A stretch of 64,000 bases of DNA from Pampus argenteus (lineage: Eukaryota; Chordata; Actinopteri; Scombriformes; Stromateidae): the NCBI GenBank assembly GCA_036937835.1, contig CM072860.1, forward strand, positions 2,846,501-2,910,500, written 5' to 3'. The notes beneath the pieces are model-generated. The model worked only from the letters and a program-made list of their open reading frames with translations. It did no database searches and was not told the origin of the DNA. Positions 10,966 to 30,170 of this stretch are shown piece by piece. The position numbers and the translations under genes were made by a program. Each line of letters opens with the position of its first letter. Position 1 is the first letter of the stretch.

Positions 10966-13531
10966 CTATTTCTTGTGATTGACAGCAGTGATGATCAATG
11001 GTGCTGTATTCTTCCCTTCATCGTAGACACCCGGGCTGAAGAAGGGGAAAAGTCGCTCAGAAAACAAACAACCAGTGAAGGTGTAGATGTGAGATTTGGA
11101 GTCCACATTAAAGAACGAGACCGTCCCATCCTCGTAGTCAGTAAACACTCCGATAGTTTGCGGCTTCTCGGTGAGAGACAGACGGACTGAGGGTGAATCC
11201 AGAGCCCGGTACTCGTCTCCGCTCCTCAGCCGCACCGTCCAATAGCCGTTCTCCGGCTTGGAGGTGATCATCCCCTTCCTGTTGACAGACTCTTTGACCA
11301 CGCCCAGGTCCCAGAAGGTCTTTGTCCCCACTGAAACCTGGTTCACAAAGCAAGAGAGCAAAAGAAAAAAAGTTCAGGTTTCAGTGTTCAAGATATTCGG
11401 TTGAATTATGATTTTTTTTTTAAATGAAAACACTGACCTGGAAGTAGAACCTCCCGGACAGGAAGCCTTTCTTACTCACAACGCAGATGACCGGGTCGAA
11501 GCGTTGAGGATTGTCGGGCACGATGTGCAGCAGCTCGCTGCGGCCCACCTGCTTCCCGTCTGCTGACAGGGCGATGTTTGGATGGGCGGTGTTCGGGTCT
11601 AACACCACGTCAACTGGGGAGACAACATGGGCAGTAGGTCCATTAATTGGACCTGTTGGCTGGCACTTCAGTAAAGAAACCCCATTACAGGCCTCAATGT
11701 TAATTTCAGCCTTTGTATCTCAGGAGGGCAGCAAAGTCAAACATTTTCAAATTCTACTTTCAGCTTTAATCATTAAATAATCAAACATACCTTCGTATTT
11801 CTGCATCCTCTTCATCTCTGTCGGGAAGATAAATGTAATATAAATATAATTTGCCAGTTTCAATGAGACACTTAAAACTAATATTTCTTTCTAAAGGTTA
11901 GTTTTCTTCAAAGATCCTTTCACACACAGACATCCTATAATATACTTTACCTTTTCTCTTCAGGCTGTCCATTTCACTCTTCAGGGTGTCCTCCAGTTTG
12001 GACAGCGCTGTCCTCACCGTCCCTACACAGAGCTTGGGTTGGACGCCAATCTCCATCCACTCTCTGGTGGGTGGTGGTGATGTAAGAAAGGGCAACCTCT
12101 GCCACGAAGAAAGAAAAACCAGTGAAGGAAATGTGATTATTACTGCATGAATTTGTGTCGTGCATGTGAGTATATAAACAGAATATAGAAACAGAAGATA
12201 CATTCAAATGCTTTATCTTAAATATTCATTTGTTTAAGGTTGATTGTAACCTGTAAGAGGTGCAGATGGTCCTCAGTGTTCCTCAGCTCCTCCAGCTCAG
12301 TATTTCTCCTCTGGAGCTCGGTGATCTCCTGCTGCAGCTCGTTGATGAGCTCCTCTGCCCTCCTCTCTGCTGCTTTCTGCTTCTCCTCGATGTCTGCGTT
12401 GACTTCGGTACGTCTCTCCTCGACCGAGCGTACCAGAGACGTAAAGAGACGGTCGCTCTCCTTTGTCTCCTTCTCTGCGCTCATCTGGTTGTGGATTTAA
12501 AAAGATAAAAATGTCTCAATTTATAAATGTTTTCCACCCTCAAGCAGTTCGATGACGTCATTTTGTGATGTTCATGGCCCTGAAAGTCTTTATTTAAACC
12601 TGTGTGACCTATTAAATATCACTGAAAAGTCTCTGAACGACTGACGAAAAAACCGAATCCAAACGTTTCCATCAGGACTCACAGTGCTGAGCTTTATGCA
12701 GTTTTCGATCTCCTCCACTTTGTTCAGTCGTTCCTCAATTATTTGTTGAAAATCCGCCTCAGTCTTCTTCATTTGGACCTAAACAGGCAGAACAAAAATC
12801 AGTTAGCAGGCTGCAAACTTGTCACCAACAATATCAGAGAGAGACGAACCAGATCTAGGTTATAAACGGACGGTTTTATTGCCCTGTGAGGGTTTAACCT
12901 CATCTTAAATACCTCCACAGATACTGAGTTATACTACGTGTACCTTCCTCTGCTCACTCTCGTCGTCTATTGTAACAGCTTGGTGATCTTTGTGCTCGGT
13001 CTCGGTGCAAAACCGGCACACACACTTCTGCTCGTCCCTGCAGAACATCTCCAGCAGCTTCTCGTGCTTCTTACACATCCTGTCCTGCAAGTCTTTCACC
13101 GGATCAATCAGCTTGTGCAGCTTTAAGGTGGCGACTCTCTGGTGAGGCTCCAGGTGAGCTTCACAGTACGAGGTCAAACACACCAGGCAGGACTTCAGTG
13201 CCTTCACCTGCAGGGACATGGCGGCGCACACATCACACACCACTTCACCGTGTCTGGCTGTGGACGGCGGCGCAGCAGACAGGCTGACTGCCATCTTTCT
13301 GAACGTGTCCGCCAGCTCTTTGAAGGCTGTGTTGATGCTAATTTCAGGCCGGGGGGTGAATGATTTGCTACAGGTGGGGCATTGGCAGACCTCACTGCTG
13401 TCCCACACAGTCTGGATGCAAGCCTGGCAGAAGTTGTGTCCGCAGGGAGTGGTGACTGGATCGGTGAACAGTTGCCGACAGATGGAGCAGTGGGAATGTT
13501 TCTCTGCTAGCAGGTTACCAGAAGAAGCCAT
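10966..13531 (-). CDS. TRIM-family E3 ubiquitin ligase, RING/B-box/coiled-coil/PRY-SPRY
   Basis: Seven coding exons on the minus strand: 12944-13531, 12683-12778, 12251-12484, 11951-12098, 11791-11817, 11438-11613 and 10966-11337, in phase, encoding 546 residues. The 96- and 234-nt coiled-coil exons are diagnostic of this TRIM class. RING (about residues 15-60): CSICRQLF, TTPCGHNFCQACI and CPTCSKSF, with all zinc ligands. Then come a first zinc box CDVC...CLVC...CEAH and B-box 2, CKKHEKLLEMFCRDEQ...CRFC...H. The helix follows (KETKESDRLFTSLVRSVEER to ELQRRNTELEELRNTEDHLH), then PRY (VVLDPNTAHPNIALSADGKQ) and SPRY (GYWTVRLRSG, IGVFTDYEDGTVSFFNV). Start: ATG at 13531; the upstream GTG is not used, and an acceptor (tgtgcag) ends 5 nt before the ATG, implying a 5'UTR exon. 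It resembles fish genes labelled TRIM25/TRIM39-like or finTRIM. The orthologue is not assignable by eye, and an innate immune role is inferred from the family. Confidence 0.93.
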
Positions 13532-13887
13532 TATCTGCACAATGAGAGGAAATCAAAAAGAAGAAAAGAGAGAGAGAGAGAGAGAGAGTAAAGGGAAGTT
13601 GTTTGATGCTGTTGCTAAGGAAGATCTTTAATAGAGGAAGTGTAAAGATTAATATCTGCAAAACAAACACAAAAAGTGCAGTCAAAGGCAGAAACAACAT
13701 GTGAAAAAATGTAATAAGTTAAAATAGGAGGAAGATAAAACAGGTAGAAGAAGTCGTAATTAAAATATGTAGACACATACATGAAAAAACATATAATAAT
13801 ATATTCATGCTACATATAATATTATTGTTATTGCTCGCAAGAGAAAGAAACACCACCTATTTGTAAATGTAATATATTAATACTAAG

Positions 13888-13990
13888 AGGCCGATTAGCT
13901 TAGCTTAGCATTGAGACTGCAAACAGTAAGAAAACAAGCCTGCCTCTGTTCAAAGCTAACAAATCCTCTGTGAAGTCTTTAATAGCAACA
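13888..13990 (+). repeat. Dispersed teleost repeat, 'cttagcataaagactggaaa' type, copy 2
   Basis: Reads 'gattagcttagcttagcatt', GAGACTGCAAACAG, AAGCCTGCCTCTGTTCAAAG and CTAACAAATCC. This matches the order of the element seen on the minus strand at 1429-1512 (TTAGCATAAAGACTGGAAAC, then GCTAGC). It is diverged and bounded by ordinary AT-rich DNA. Confidence 0.45.
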
Positions 13991-16610
13991 GAAGACATCA
14001 TACATTAAACCATCATATCATCTACACTGATGGCGAACCCATATTTTAGCTCTATTATTGCTTACACTTACAGCTATGTGTCTTAGTTGAAGCTGGTCAT
14101 TCACACCTGTGTCCTTAACGAGTGCAGAGCAGGTGACTCTCCTGTATGAATACGTATGAATATGTCACAGAGTTACAGCTGTGTGGCTGTGCAACGTCAA
14201 CACGGTTATTCATCAGCCCGGCCCTACTGTTAGTATCCAGTCATGTTACGCTCGCGTGTTGTGACCTTTGTGTTCATATGTGATCATTATAATAGCCGCT
14301 ATCACACAGGGAAGAGGTGTGTTTGCCTCCTGGGTGTGGCGTTTGTGTCATTTGTTAACATTTTCCACTTGTAACACACCTGATGCATGCTTCATGAGCT
14401 TTGTATAAGACCATTATAACATGTTTATGTTTATGTTGTACTTCTATGAAGAAATATACTATAAAATATATATTTTTTAATAAGGCAGGTTGGTAGTGCC
14501 TGTTAGATAATGTCTATGACCAGACCTGTTCACTCAGATTATCATGTGACAGGTGTGTGAACCTTTTACAGGCCCATTAACGACGAACAGGTTCCACTAT
14601 AAAAGACTTCAGCAGCTGATGAAATGATGCATTAGATTGTTTCCATTCTTAGTAAATTCTCTACACATTTATGCAAATGACACGCTTGTAAATGTTGGCA
14701 AATGTTTGACCAAAGCCGGAGATGTTTTGTTAGAAAGAGAACGACGACCCCGGGTTCTGCAGTCAGATACATATTTAATCCACACTTCATCTTCTGCTCA
14801 TCTTATTTTCAGATTTAATGAAACTGTCACTCAAAACTTCTGTCAATCAAACCCTAAAAAATTCATCCAGATCTTTGTCAAATAACTGAAAAGACAACAT
14901 TAAAAAGACAGAAAAAACAAGATCAAACTACAAACTGCTCCTGCGGGGAAAGAAACTGATTTTAATTTAAAGGTGCGTTCACTCATCCAAACATTGAACA
15001 ACTCTCATGTTAGCATGTTGTTTGCATGAAGCAGCCGCTTTGCATGTCTCCACACAGACCACATCAAACACTTTTTAAACCATCCATGACTGTTGTTACC
15101 TGACGCTGCAGTTTTCTTGCATCAGTATTACAGTTATCTTCCAATCAATCCATAAACAATAATAAATATATCAGTAATAAATATCTCTTTCTATCGAGAC
15201 CTGCTCTATATTAAAAGTGTCATGAGATAATTTTTTGTTGTGATTTGACGCCATACAAATAAAAACTGTCTCGACTTGATTATTTCACAGAAACACTCAA
15301 ACGTTTCCTCTTTCTTCCTCAGCTGAACATGTTTAATTGGCTCCATCTTGTGACGAAAACACACGACTGCACCGTCACAGCAGCGTTAAAGGCAGAAGAT
15401 ACAACTCTTACTTAGTGGGTTTTTATTGATTAACCGTTTTTCAGCATGTATTTTAGCATCTTTCAGCTCATTTTATCTTTTTACAGAATCAGTCTGAGAC
15501 ACTGTTAACAGCTTCCTTTAATGACTTCTAGCCTCTTAATCCGTAGACCTCTGGAGTATATCTCATAATAAAGGCAACACTTGTGAGAGGGTTAGGGTTA
15601 GACTTATCGGTCCAAACACCTTCGACAGGCAGCCAGCAGTTCGTTAAAGACGTGTCAGAGAGGAAACTCCTGCAGGCCTCCAGTGTGAAAAGATAGTTTT
15701 ATTGTCTATATATTTTCACTATATTTCAGAGGTTGGGCTCTATAGATGCTAACTTTGAGTCTGAACCAAACAGGTTAAAATACCTGTTTGGTTGGATTGA
15801 GAAAAGTGGAAAATATCAAACATTCAATGGATCAAAGCAAAGTAAGATTTACGTGATTTAAAGATTTAATTAGGTTGGTCTGGGGTTGTTGTTTTTTCTG
15901 TAAATTTAAAAGCTATGTATTACCTTTAAATATTAACTGAAACTAGTAATAAAAATCATCATGAATCATCATCATTAATCATGTGTTAATACAATACTAA
16001 CAATAATAAGTTCATAATTAGCCTCATTTATTCGTATACTTTTTTGGGATGAAGTTTTTCAATTCCACCATCAGATGTGTGATCTCAGGTAAAAGAGAGG
16101 AGGAGGAGGAGGAGGAGAAGGAGGAGAGAGGGAGGGAAAACATGTAGGGGGTCGAGGAGCCGCGAGGACAGAAGGGCCACGATGCTCGTGATGTAATTAA
16201 ACGTCTGCTCGAACGCTGGGGTTTCCGGAACAGAGCGATAGAGACAGTGAGATGAGGAAGAAAGTGGGAGAGGAGCAGAGATAAAGCTGTAAGAAAAGGG
16301 AGAAGCGGGATCTCCTAACTTTACTAAAGCTGTGTGTCACTGCAGAGCCACCACTAAGAGAGAGAGGTGGGTGTTTTTCTCTTTTCTTCTCAGTTTTGTT
16401 CATATATATATATATATATATATGTATATTTTATTTATTGTTGGACGTGATATTAAAGCGCTAACCGTGGGTAGTTGTCTAACTCTAGTTCATCAAATTC
16501 ATCAAGTTTCACTGTGAGAAATGTTGCTACGCTGAACAGATGTTTTAACGTTACTTAAAGGATGAAACAGTCAACTGATGTGTGAATTATTGCTCTTAAA
16601 TAAGGCTGGA

Positions 16611-16611
<1 letters not shown>

Positions 16612-16668
<57 letters not shown>
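16612..16668. repeat. (AT)n(GT)n microsatellite
   Basis: A compound dinucleotide run: about ten bases of alternating AT followed by over 40 bases of alternating TG. A separate (TA)n tract lies at 16402-16424. Apparent open frames across it encode only repeat peptides. Confidence 0.9.
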
Positions 16669-16669
<1 letters not shown>

Positions 16670-17629
16670 GGAATGCAAGAACAGTAACAGGGATTCAATT
16701 GGAAACGTGCAGGGGGAGAATGAGGGGGAGTGTTTACCCACAGATGGCCTCTCGGTGGTGGGATTGTGATAGTCCACTGTCCCCCCTCCTGAGTCCATCT
16801 GGCACCACTCACATGAGCCTCTTCCTGGCCAAAGCATTACCTCATCACTTTTTCTTCATCAAAATTATTTTACATGTGGTTTTTATGTTATTGGATGTAT
16901 TCTGTATTACTGACCAGCCTAATATATTGGTGTAAAGTCGTTTTTTTTAAAGTATATAGGTAAAGGATAAAACTTAAAAGATTGAAGTTTCTAAAATCAG
17001 CCAATGTAATTACACACACTGATTTGTAAAGATTTGTGGCACCAGGAAGTTGGAGAAATGTTCAACGTCTAAGTGTCTTTTCCAACCGAACCTGTTTTTC
17101 ATCAGCATTTATCAACAAGTTTTTAATGAACATATCTGTCAAGTAACAAAATGTTCACTTAACATTTTTGCAAGACGATCACTGACCTTTTATATCATTT
17201 GTTTTCCTACAAAATTTGCACATTGCAATTTAAGCATTATTTTTAAAAAATTAACTTATTTTAGCTATGTTAAACTGCACTTAATTAAGGATACATATGA
17301 ATGATCATATATGTAAAATAATAATCACCATGTGCAAAACTGTGCTTTTATTTCTCCTCTAGTCATGATTTGGACGTCCTTGTCAGTATCCAACTAGCTG
17401 ATGGCTGTTCTCCCTCTGGATAACCTCCATCTATACTGTCCATATAAGGACTTCCCATCTGCTGTTATGGGACGCCGCCATCTTGGTGCCAACTAATAGT
17501 CTTCTCCAAAGAGACACCATCTCCACCCAGTCTTGGCAGAACTGTTAGTTAAGGATTCATGTCCCACGAGATGCACGAAATCCTTGGTTGATGTGTTTTT
17601 TCCAAGTGTAATTATGACCCTGTTGCTAA

Positions 17630-18742
<1,113 letters not shown>

Positions 18743-20882
18743 GGTGGGGTGAGGCAGGTAGTGACGGGGATGGAGGAATTGTTCATGTTCCTGTATTAGC
18801 TAAAGGTATCGATGGAGAGGCCAGGGTACAGAAAGGAGGAAGCATCAATAGATACACATTGAAATCCACGTTAACATCAAACTGCTTTGATGCATCTTCA
18901 TTTGTATCTGAAAAAAAAAAGATTGAATTCACTTCACACCAAGCGATCCTGAATGTAATCCCCATTTCCATTGCACTTTTTTGACTCTTTTATCTTGCTA
19001 GTACTGTGATGTGTCGCCTATGCCTGCTTATACCTGGTGGTTTGTTATTTTCCTTTAATGCATGAAATACAGAGTAGCAAACATCTGTGGCAATAAAGAA
19101 AATCACTGTCTATTCTCTGTGTCTTACCAACATCTATTATATCTGGTATCTAACTTAATCTACTAATTAGCATTAGCTTGCCGGCTAAATGTTGACGCAG
19201 TAAAACTACAGCAGTATCCAGCATATAGATGATAAACATTACCTCCACTGGCTCTTGTAGATGTTTTAACTAGTTAACTACCACACATTCACAAATCCTG
19301 GACCAATTAGCTCTCTGGACAGGATCATCTCGTTATAGTTCATGGATAAAACTTATTAAAAATAACTTAACTATTCTTGCTACAGGTCATTAATCTTGGT
19401 TAATGTTGACACTATTGTGGCCTCCAAATCGTCTCTACTCACTGAAATACCTGTTCAGTATATATCATATATCCCTGTGTGAGGGTGTTATCTCAGTAAC
19501 ACACAGCCTGGCTCTGCAGAGGATCCGGTGGCAGATGGAGCTTTGGCAGTGAAGGAAGGGACCGGGTGCCAGGAGCCAGCCGGGTAAACACCGAGCCGTC
19601 ACAACCGATTTTAGTCTCAACGCCCCGGTGCACAGCAGAGGCCTGTGTTAGCACTTTGGAAATTCATGTCTGGAGTACAAAACAATGTGAAGACTAGACG
19701 GAAAAAACACTGTGCAACAAATGAGGCTCTTTGAATGAATCCATTATATAATTTTAGCAGCAGCAAAGGTTGATTATTTTTTTTTTTTGGATTAAAAAGA
19801 GGAAGACAAGTGTCATTAATAGCTGCCATAGCGTAACAGAAAAATCACCTACAGTTTATAGAGCTGCAACTTCCTCCACATTTTGATTGACATGTAAATA
19901 TCTAGGAAGTGCAGAAAACACCACATGCCACTAAACGTGTCACAAATACATATAGATATCATATTAGCCCCTGAAAATATGCAATAATCTTTAGAAAGAG
20001 GTTTTTGGTGTTTTAAATGTCGTAAAGAATATAACACACACAGCTTCTGAGTACAAACACTGAGCATTTATTACAGTATAAACATTACAAACAGGTTCGT
20101 AATGTTTAACTTCCTGTAGAAGTACCTTCAGAGTTAAAGGATCAGGTGATTTTCTATATATATTTTGTTTATAATATTGTCAACAAATCCTATAAAAAAA
20201 AATGACACTATATATTTGAGTTTTTAACGAGCTTCAACAAGAACTAATGCAATTGACAGAAAGTAAAATATAGAATAACAGCAGACGTATATTTGAAAAT
20301 AAAGCAAATTTTTACATACAGCAAAACAACATCACATAAATATTATTATTCCATATATGTTTGTTCCAACACTTCATTGAAGCTACGTCATGCTTCAAAG
20401 TATTTAAATGCAAGAGGTCAATGGGCCTCATTGATAAAAATGTCTGTAGAAATGTTCGGCCAGATCTGATGGTGTCACGTTCCAATATGGAAAAATCCAA
20501 TAAATAAGATATCGTCATCGAAAAATGGGAACAGGACAATTTTATTAATATTATATTGTGTAGTTAGTAAATAAATGGTGCATTCTTAGCAATTTCACAT
20601 TTTTAAATTTTAATATATTTACGCCCGATATTGTTTTAAATAATTGTGGTTCTGAATTGAATAAATATTGACTGTATATATATATATTTATTTATTTATT
20701 TTTTTTAAACCAAATTCATCTATCACAATAATATTAAAAATGTTTGTATGCACAATTTAAGCACATATTTTGTTAATGAGGCCCAATTGGGTTTTTTAAT
20801 TTAATTTAAAACATTTTTGAAAAAGTATATAAAAAAGTTTGTAATAATAGAGCTAGAGTGCAATGAAGCACTTTCCAGAAAC

Positions 20883-20935
<53 letters not shown>

Positions 20936-21278
20936 TACACAGTATATTTTTTGACAATTGAAATTAAATTTGTCAGTACAGATTAAAGGTGGCCAAGCCT
21001 GGATTAAAACAATACTTGTAAATTATTCTTCTTGTCTGATGTCTTTGATGATTCCCTGAGTGTGTGTTACTCCTTATATGTACATCTGGCATATGACTGT
21101 GGATATTTGTTGACCACAGTTGGTGAAAAAGCAAAACCGTATGATTTCCAAGTAAAAGAAGCGAAATAAATAAAGACTGTCAAAAAAATCCAAATCATAA
21201 TTTCAGCTACAGTTACAGTGAAAACAATATCTGCTGAAAGCAATTAGAGAACTTTGAATGGAAAAGCTTCACATGAAC
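18743..21278. other. Convergent intergenic region, cerebellin and ripk3 3'UTRs
   Basis: Both neighbours end here. The cerebellin 3'UTR likely runs to just after AATAAA at 19092-19097. The ripk3 3'UTR comes from the other side; TTTATT repeats at 20687-20700 (AATAAA on the minus strand) are one candidate end. The middle is AT-rich with a long (AT)n microsatellite at 20886-20930. No open frame here has splice or homology support. Confidence 0.5.
20886..20930. repeat. (AT)n microsatellite
   Basis: About 45 bases of uninterrupted alternating AT, in the ripk3 3' flank. Confidence 0.9.
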
Positions 21279-26820
<5,542 letters not shown>

Positions 26821-28985
26821 ATTCACTACAAACAGAAATTATTCAGTGAGTCTATCAGTGTTTATCAGGTTTGTTATACTCATTCATATAGATTCAGATT
26901 TGTATATTGATATGACAGTGATGCTGTTGTGGTTAAGGCCTGATTTCGGTTTGGACACAAAACACACTTTTTTTTAGGGAAATCATGGTTTGAACTGTGG
27001 TTTGGGTTAACGTTTCTACTTCCTTAAAGTGATGGAGCCGCTTCCATTTCTTTCAAAACAATCCTTTCAGCAGCCTTCATAGTCATCATATTATAGCCGA
27101 GGGTTGCTTATACATCTATACTTTTACTTTATGAAAATTAAAAACACGAAGAAGTTTCAGATTGTCAATAACAAGCATTAAATATCTCATTGTGTTTCCG
27201 GCTACGTAAACTTCCCGGCGACCAACAACCCCTTTTGACAACAGTTGGGACCTTTTTGGCATTTTACCTTTTTTTTTATTTAACCATTAGGTCTCCGGGG
27301 CGCCCCAGCAACAGTAGTCAGACAATTGTGGTCGAAAATGGGAAGTAAACATCGGCCTCGTCGCCTTGTTCCCATCATATTTGTTTGTCTACCACGATAA
27401 AAGATCCTAATAGACTTTCTATTGTTTCTGTGGCACCGGCACATCATTTTATTTACGTGCCACCACCACCACCACCACCACGCAGTGTTAAGAGGTCGTG
27501 GTGATTTCACCAATTTCTGGCCAAAGGGCTCATACAGAAGGCATACAGAAGAAATAATGATTTAAGTTACTGGTGGTAAAAGCTATGGACTTGCTATAAA
27601 CACTTTTATTATGTTTTAATCTTTATGGTTTGCCTCAGGTGAATTTTAATTACAGCTAATGTACCTGCGAAACTGATGCTATGTTATAGTATGAAGCTTT
27701 AATCAGAGCATTATTATCCCGTATAACCTGTATGAGAGAAATACTCGTAAACAGTACTTCTCACAAGTCGTATTGGTTTCTCTAAACATAGTCAAAGTGT
27801 ACAAACCATCCCATTTTTCTTAAAGTCTTCAACTCGTCATGTTGTTTCTCAGGAACTTAAATCTTTTTTTTTTCTTCTTTCTCTGAACCCCATTTTTAAA
27901 TGAACCGAGGTTTCATACATGTATCACACAGCAGCACAGACTCAAGTCACCACAGAAACCACAGACTTTGTTGTTCAGACTACCACGTATGTAACGGAAA
28001 GCCCAGGACACCTGTGCATTGTGATAACTCAACAGTCCTGCCATAATTACTACTTCTACGTTTCTTTCTTTTTCTTTTTTTTGTGTTGAATCAACAATAA
28101 TTACATTATACTGTATGGACTATGGGCGACCTGTTATTTTGTTTCCCCCTTTTAAGACCAATCTAAACTCTTCCCATTTTTACTTTTTCTCTATTTAAAA
28201 TATACTAAAACTACTGTAAATACAGAAGACTCACATGACTTTAACATCACACATTAATCAAACACTAATAATATAAAAACCAAAGCAAACTCTTTGACAG
28301 TTTCCTGATCAGACACTGAAATCAATAATAAGAATATTAGTGGTGTTTGATGAAGCCGGGGGGAAAAACCACTCACCCTTTGAGATATATTCTTCTTCCT
28401 CATCATTCAATTGTAACAGCGAAGGTAAAAAGAGCGTAAAACCCTCCTACTCATTTAGTGACTTTCTACATGCAGCAATACGTCCAACAAACACACGGAA
28501 GCAGAAGTGAAAACATGCAGCCCAGATCCATCCCATAAACACCTCTTCTACTTCTGCTTCTCGACTGCACGCTACACGCCCCTCGACGTCTGATTAACTG
28601 TCTGTTTTTTTATGACAGTGCATTTTCCATTCATGATTAACCTTCGGTGAATAATACTAGATTTTATATAACAGATTATTATTTTAATGACTTTTCTTTG
28701 TTTTGATTTATTTTTTTAAGAAGCCGTATGTGTGCAGAGAGAAAAAAAAGGGATGATGTGTTATAATATGAATGAACTGTGTTTTTTATCACACCACAAG
28801 AACAGGTGTTTTATTGTCAATATTACACTAAAGACGGTCTGGAAAGTACAGATAGGGTTCGTTTTAACTCTGTCAGCAGACGCCACTTACAGGAAATAGG
28901 AGCTTTTCTTATAATGACACCGTGACTAGATAACATACCTGCTGAAGGCGTTGTATTCAGTATATGTCAATGTGTCAATGTCTTG

Positions 28986-29128
28986 CCTGCTGCAGGTGGA
29001 GCTAGTTTCAACTACTTTATATACAGTTAGATAGTTTAGTCCAGTGGTTGCCAACCTAGGGGTCGGGGCCTCTCCAAAGGGTCACCAGATAAATCTGAGG
29101 GGTCGTGAGATGATTAATGGGAGAGGAA
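28986..29128 (-). repeat. Dispersed 'gggtcggggcc' repeat, copy 1 (inverted)
   Basis: Contains 'gtggagctagtttcaactac', TATATACAGTTAGATAG, CCAGTGGTTGCCAACCTAGG, 'ccaaagggtcaccagataaa' and 'gtcgtgagatgattaatggg'. The reverse complements of all these blocks, in order, occur at 40547-40690 and 54946-55272. CAGTGGTT..CAACCT resembles a hAT-Charlie-type terminal repeat, but homology continues past it, so the true ends are unclear. Confidence 0.8.
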
Positions 29129-29359
29129 AGTATACATAGTAAGTAATACAAGTACCTCATAATATATATACAGCATATGAGTAAATGTACTTGTTTCTTT
29201 CCAGCGCTGACTATAGAATAATAATAATAATAATATTAATAATAATAATACTGTGACCTTGTGTGACTCATTTAATAAAAACATAAATGAGCTCAAGATA
29301 CTAAAATATAGACAAAGTAAAACAGATGATGTTGACAAGATGGAGTCACAAGATGGAGG

Positions 29360-29590
29360 ACCTGTCTGTCTCCCTGTCTCTCTGTCTCTCTGCCTGTCTC
29401 TCTCTCTGTCTCTCTGTCTCCCTGTCTGTCTGTCTCTCTCTCTCTCTCTATGTATGTCTGTCTCTCTGTCTCCCTGTCTGTCTGTCTCTCTCTCTCTCTC
29501 TATGTATGTCTGTCTCTCTGTCTCCCTGTCTGTCTGTCTCTCTCTCTCTCTCTATGTATGTCTGTCTTTCTGTCTCCCTGTCTGTGTTTC
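29360..29590. repeat. Pyrimidine minisatellite with 52-bp period
   Basis: Built of CTGT and CTCT units. The marker TATGTATGTCTG recurs at 29449, 29501 and 29553, giving an exact 52-base higher-order period in three copies, preceded by irregular CTGTCTC sequence. Translation gives only Ser/Leu/Cys/Val repeats. Confidence 0.85.
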
Positions 29591-29769
29591 TATTAGTCAG
29601 GTGATGTTACATCCTTTACTTCTAAGTAAAATTAACCAACATGTTAACTCACCACCACATTAATGTAACGCTGTTTGAAGGGAGACGTGGAGACATGTAG
29701 ACATGTAGACATGTGAAGTGTTACAAACAGCTTCAGTCTCTGCTCATAAAGAAAAAAACAACACAACTT

Positions 29770-29882
29770 TACTCCTCCTCCTCCTCCCCCCTCTTCCTCC
29801 TCCTCCCCCCTCCCCTCCTCCTCCTCCCCCCTCCTCCTCCCCTCCCCTCCTCCCCCTCCCCTCCCCCCTCCCCTCCCCCCTC
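29770..29882. repeat. C/T-only tract, G-rich on the minus strand
   Basis: Over 110 bases almost purely of C and T, arranged as CCTCCTCC and runs of C4-C6. The minus strand therefore has many closely spaced G3-G6 runs, a G-quadruplex- and triplex-prone arrangement. It directly abuts a perfect CRE at 29883. Confidence 0.85.
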
Positions 29883-29890
29883 TGACGTCA
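29883..29890. promoter_or_regulatory. Consensus cAMP response element TGACGTCA
   Basis: A perfect palindromic CRE, TGACGTCA, at the edge of the polypyrimidine tract and about 300-580 bases upstream of the proposed khnyn leader exon. Whether CREB/ATF proteins use it is inference. Confidence 0.5.
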
Positions 29891-30170
29891 GCGGAATTCC
29901 CCTCATCGCCGTCTGACAAAAGCAATAAAACACTTCTATAACATATAAAACACAAAGTATACAACTTTATCAGACATTATTAGCAGCTACAATCATCATC
30001 TATCTTTTTTTTTATTATTGTAAAATAAATCCGAATTTTTTAATTTTTTTTTTAAATATCTCTAAAGGTAAATTAAATATATATTTTTATATATAAAAGA
30101 TCATTTCCAGGTGCTGTTGTGATCATATAGGATAATAATAATAATAATAATAATATAATCAGGGTATTTT

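Larger units (their letters stand above)
26821..30170. other. ripk3 upstream region and divergent intergenic DNA
   Basis: On the minus strand, TCTCAAAGG|gtgagt ends at about 28376 and forms a plausible noncoding ripk3 first exon (28376 to about 28450), which would splice to the acceptor at 26826. Farther right lie a copy of a dispersed repeat (28986-29128), an (AAT)n run (29217-29252), a 52-bp minisatellite (29360-29590), a C/T tract (29770-29882) and a CRE (29883-29890). No other coding sequence is supported. The 29253-29663 open frame is pure minisatellite. Confidence 0.45.

Noticed and set aside
13532..13540. Upstream start extending the TRIM protein by three residues (MQIM)
   Set aside because: The upstream codon is GTG, and the bases 'tgtgcag' just before the ATG look like a splice acceptor.
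16402..16424. TATA-like sequence near the cerebellin gene
   Set aside because: It is a (TA)n microsatellite more than 1.3 kb from the ATG with no linked TSS evidence.
16555..16837. Open frames of 63-88 codons on both strands near 16.6 kb
   Set aside because: Their middle part is the (GT)n microsatellite (Val/Cys or Thr/His repeats), with no splice context.
17469..17485. GCCGCCATCTTGG, a YY1-like site
   Set aside because: A similar CGCCATCTTG occurs at about 8117 in what looks like a dispersed repeat, so the motif may just be repeat sequence.
29253..29663. 136-codon open frame on the + strand
   Set aside because: It is the translation of the CTGT/CTCT minisatellite (Ser/Leu/Val/Cys only) with no gene context.
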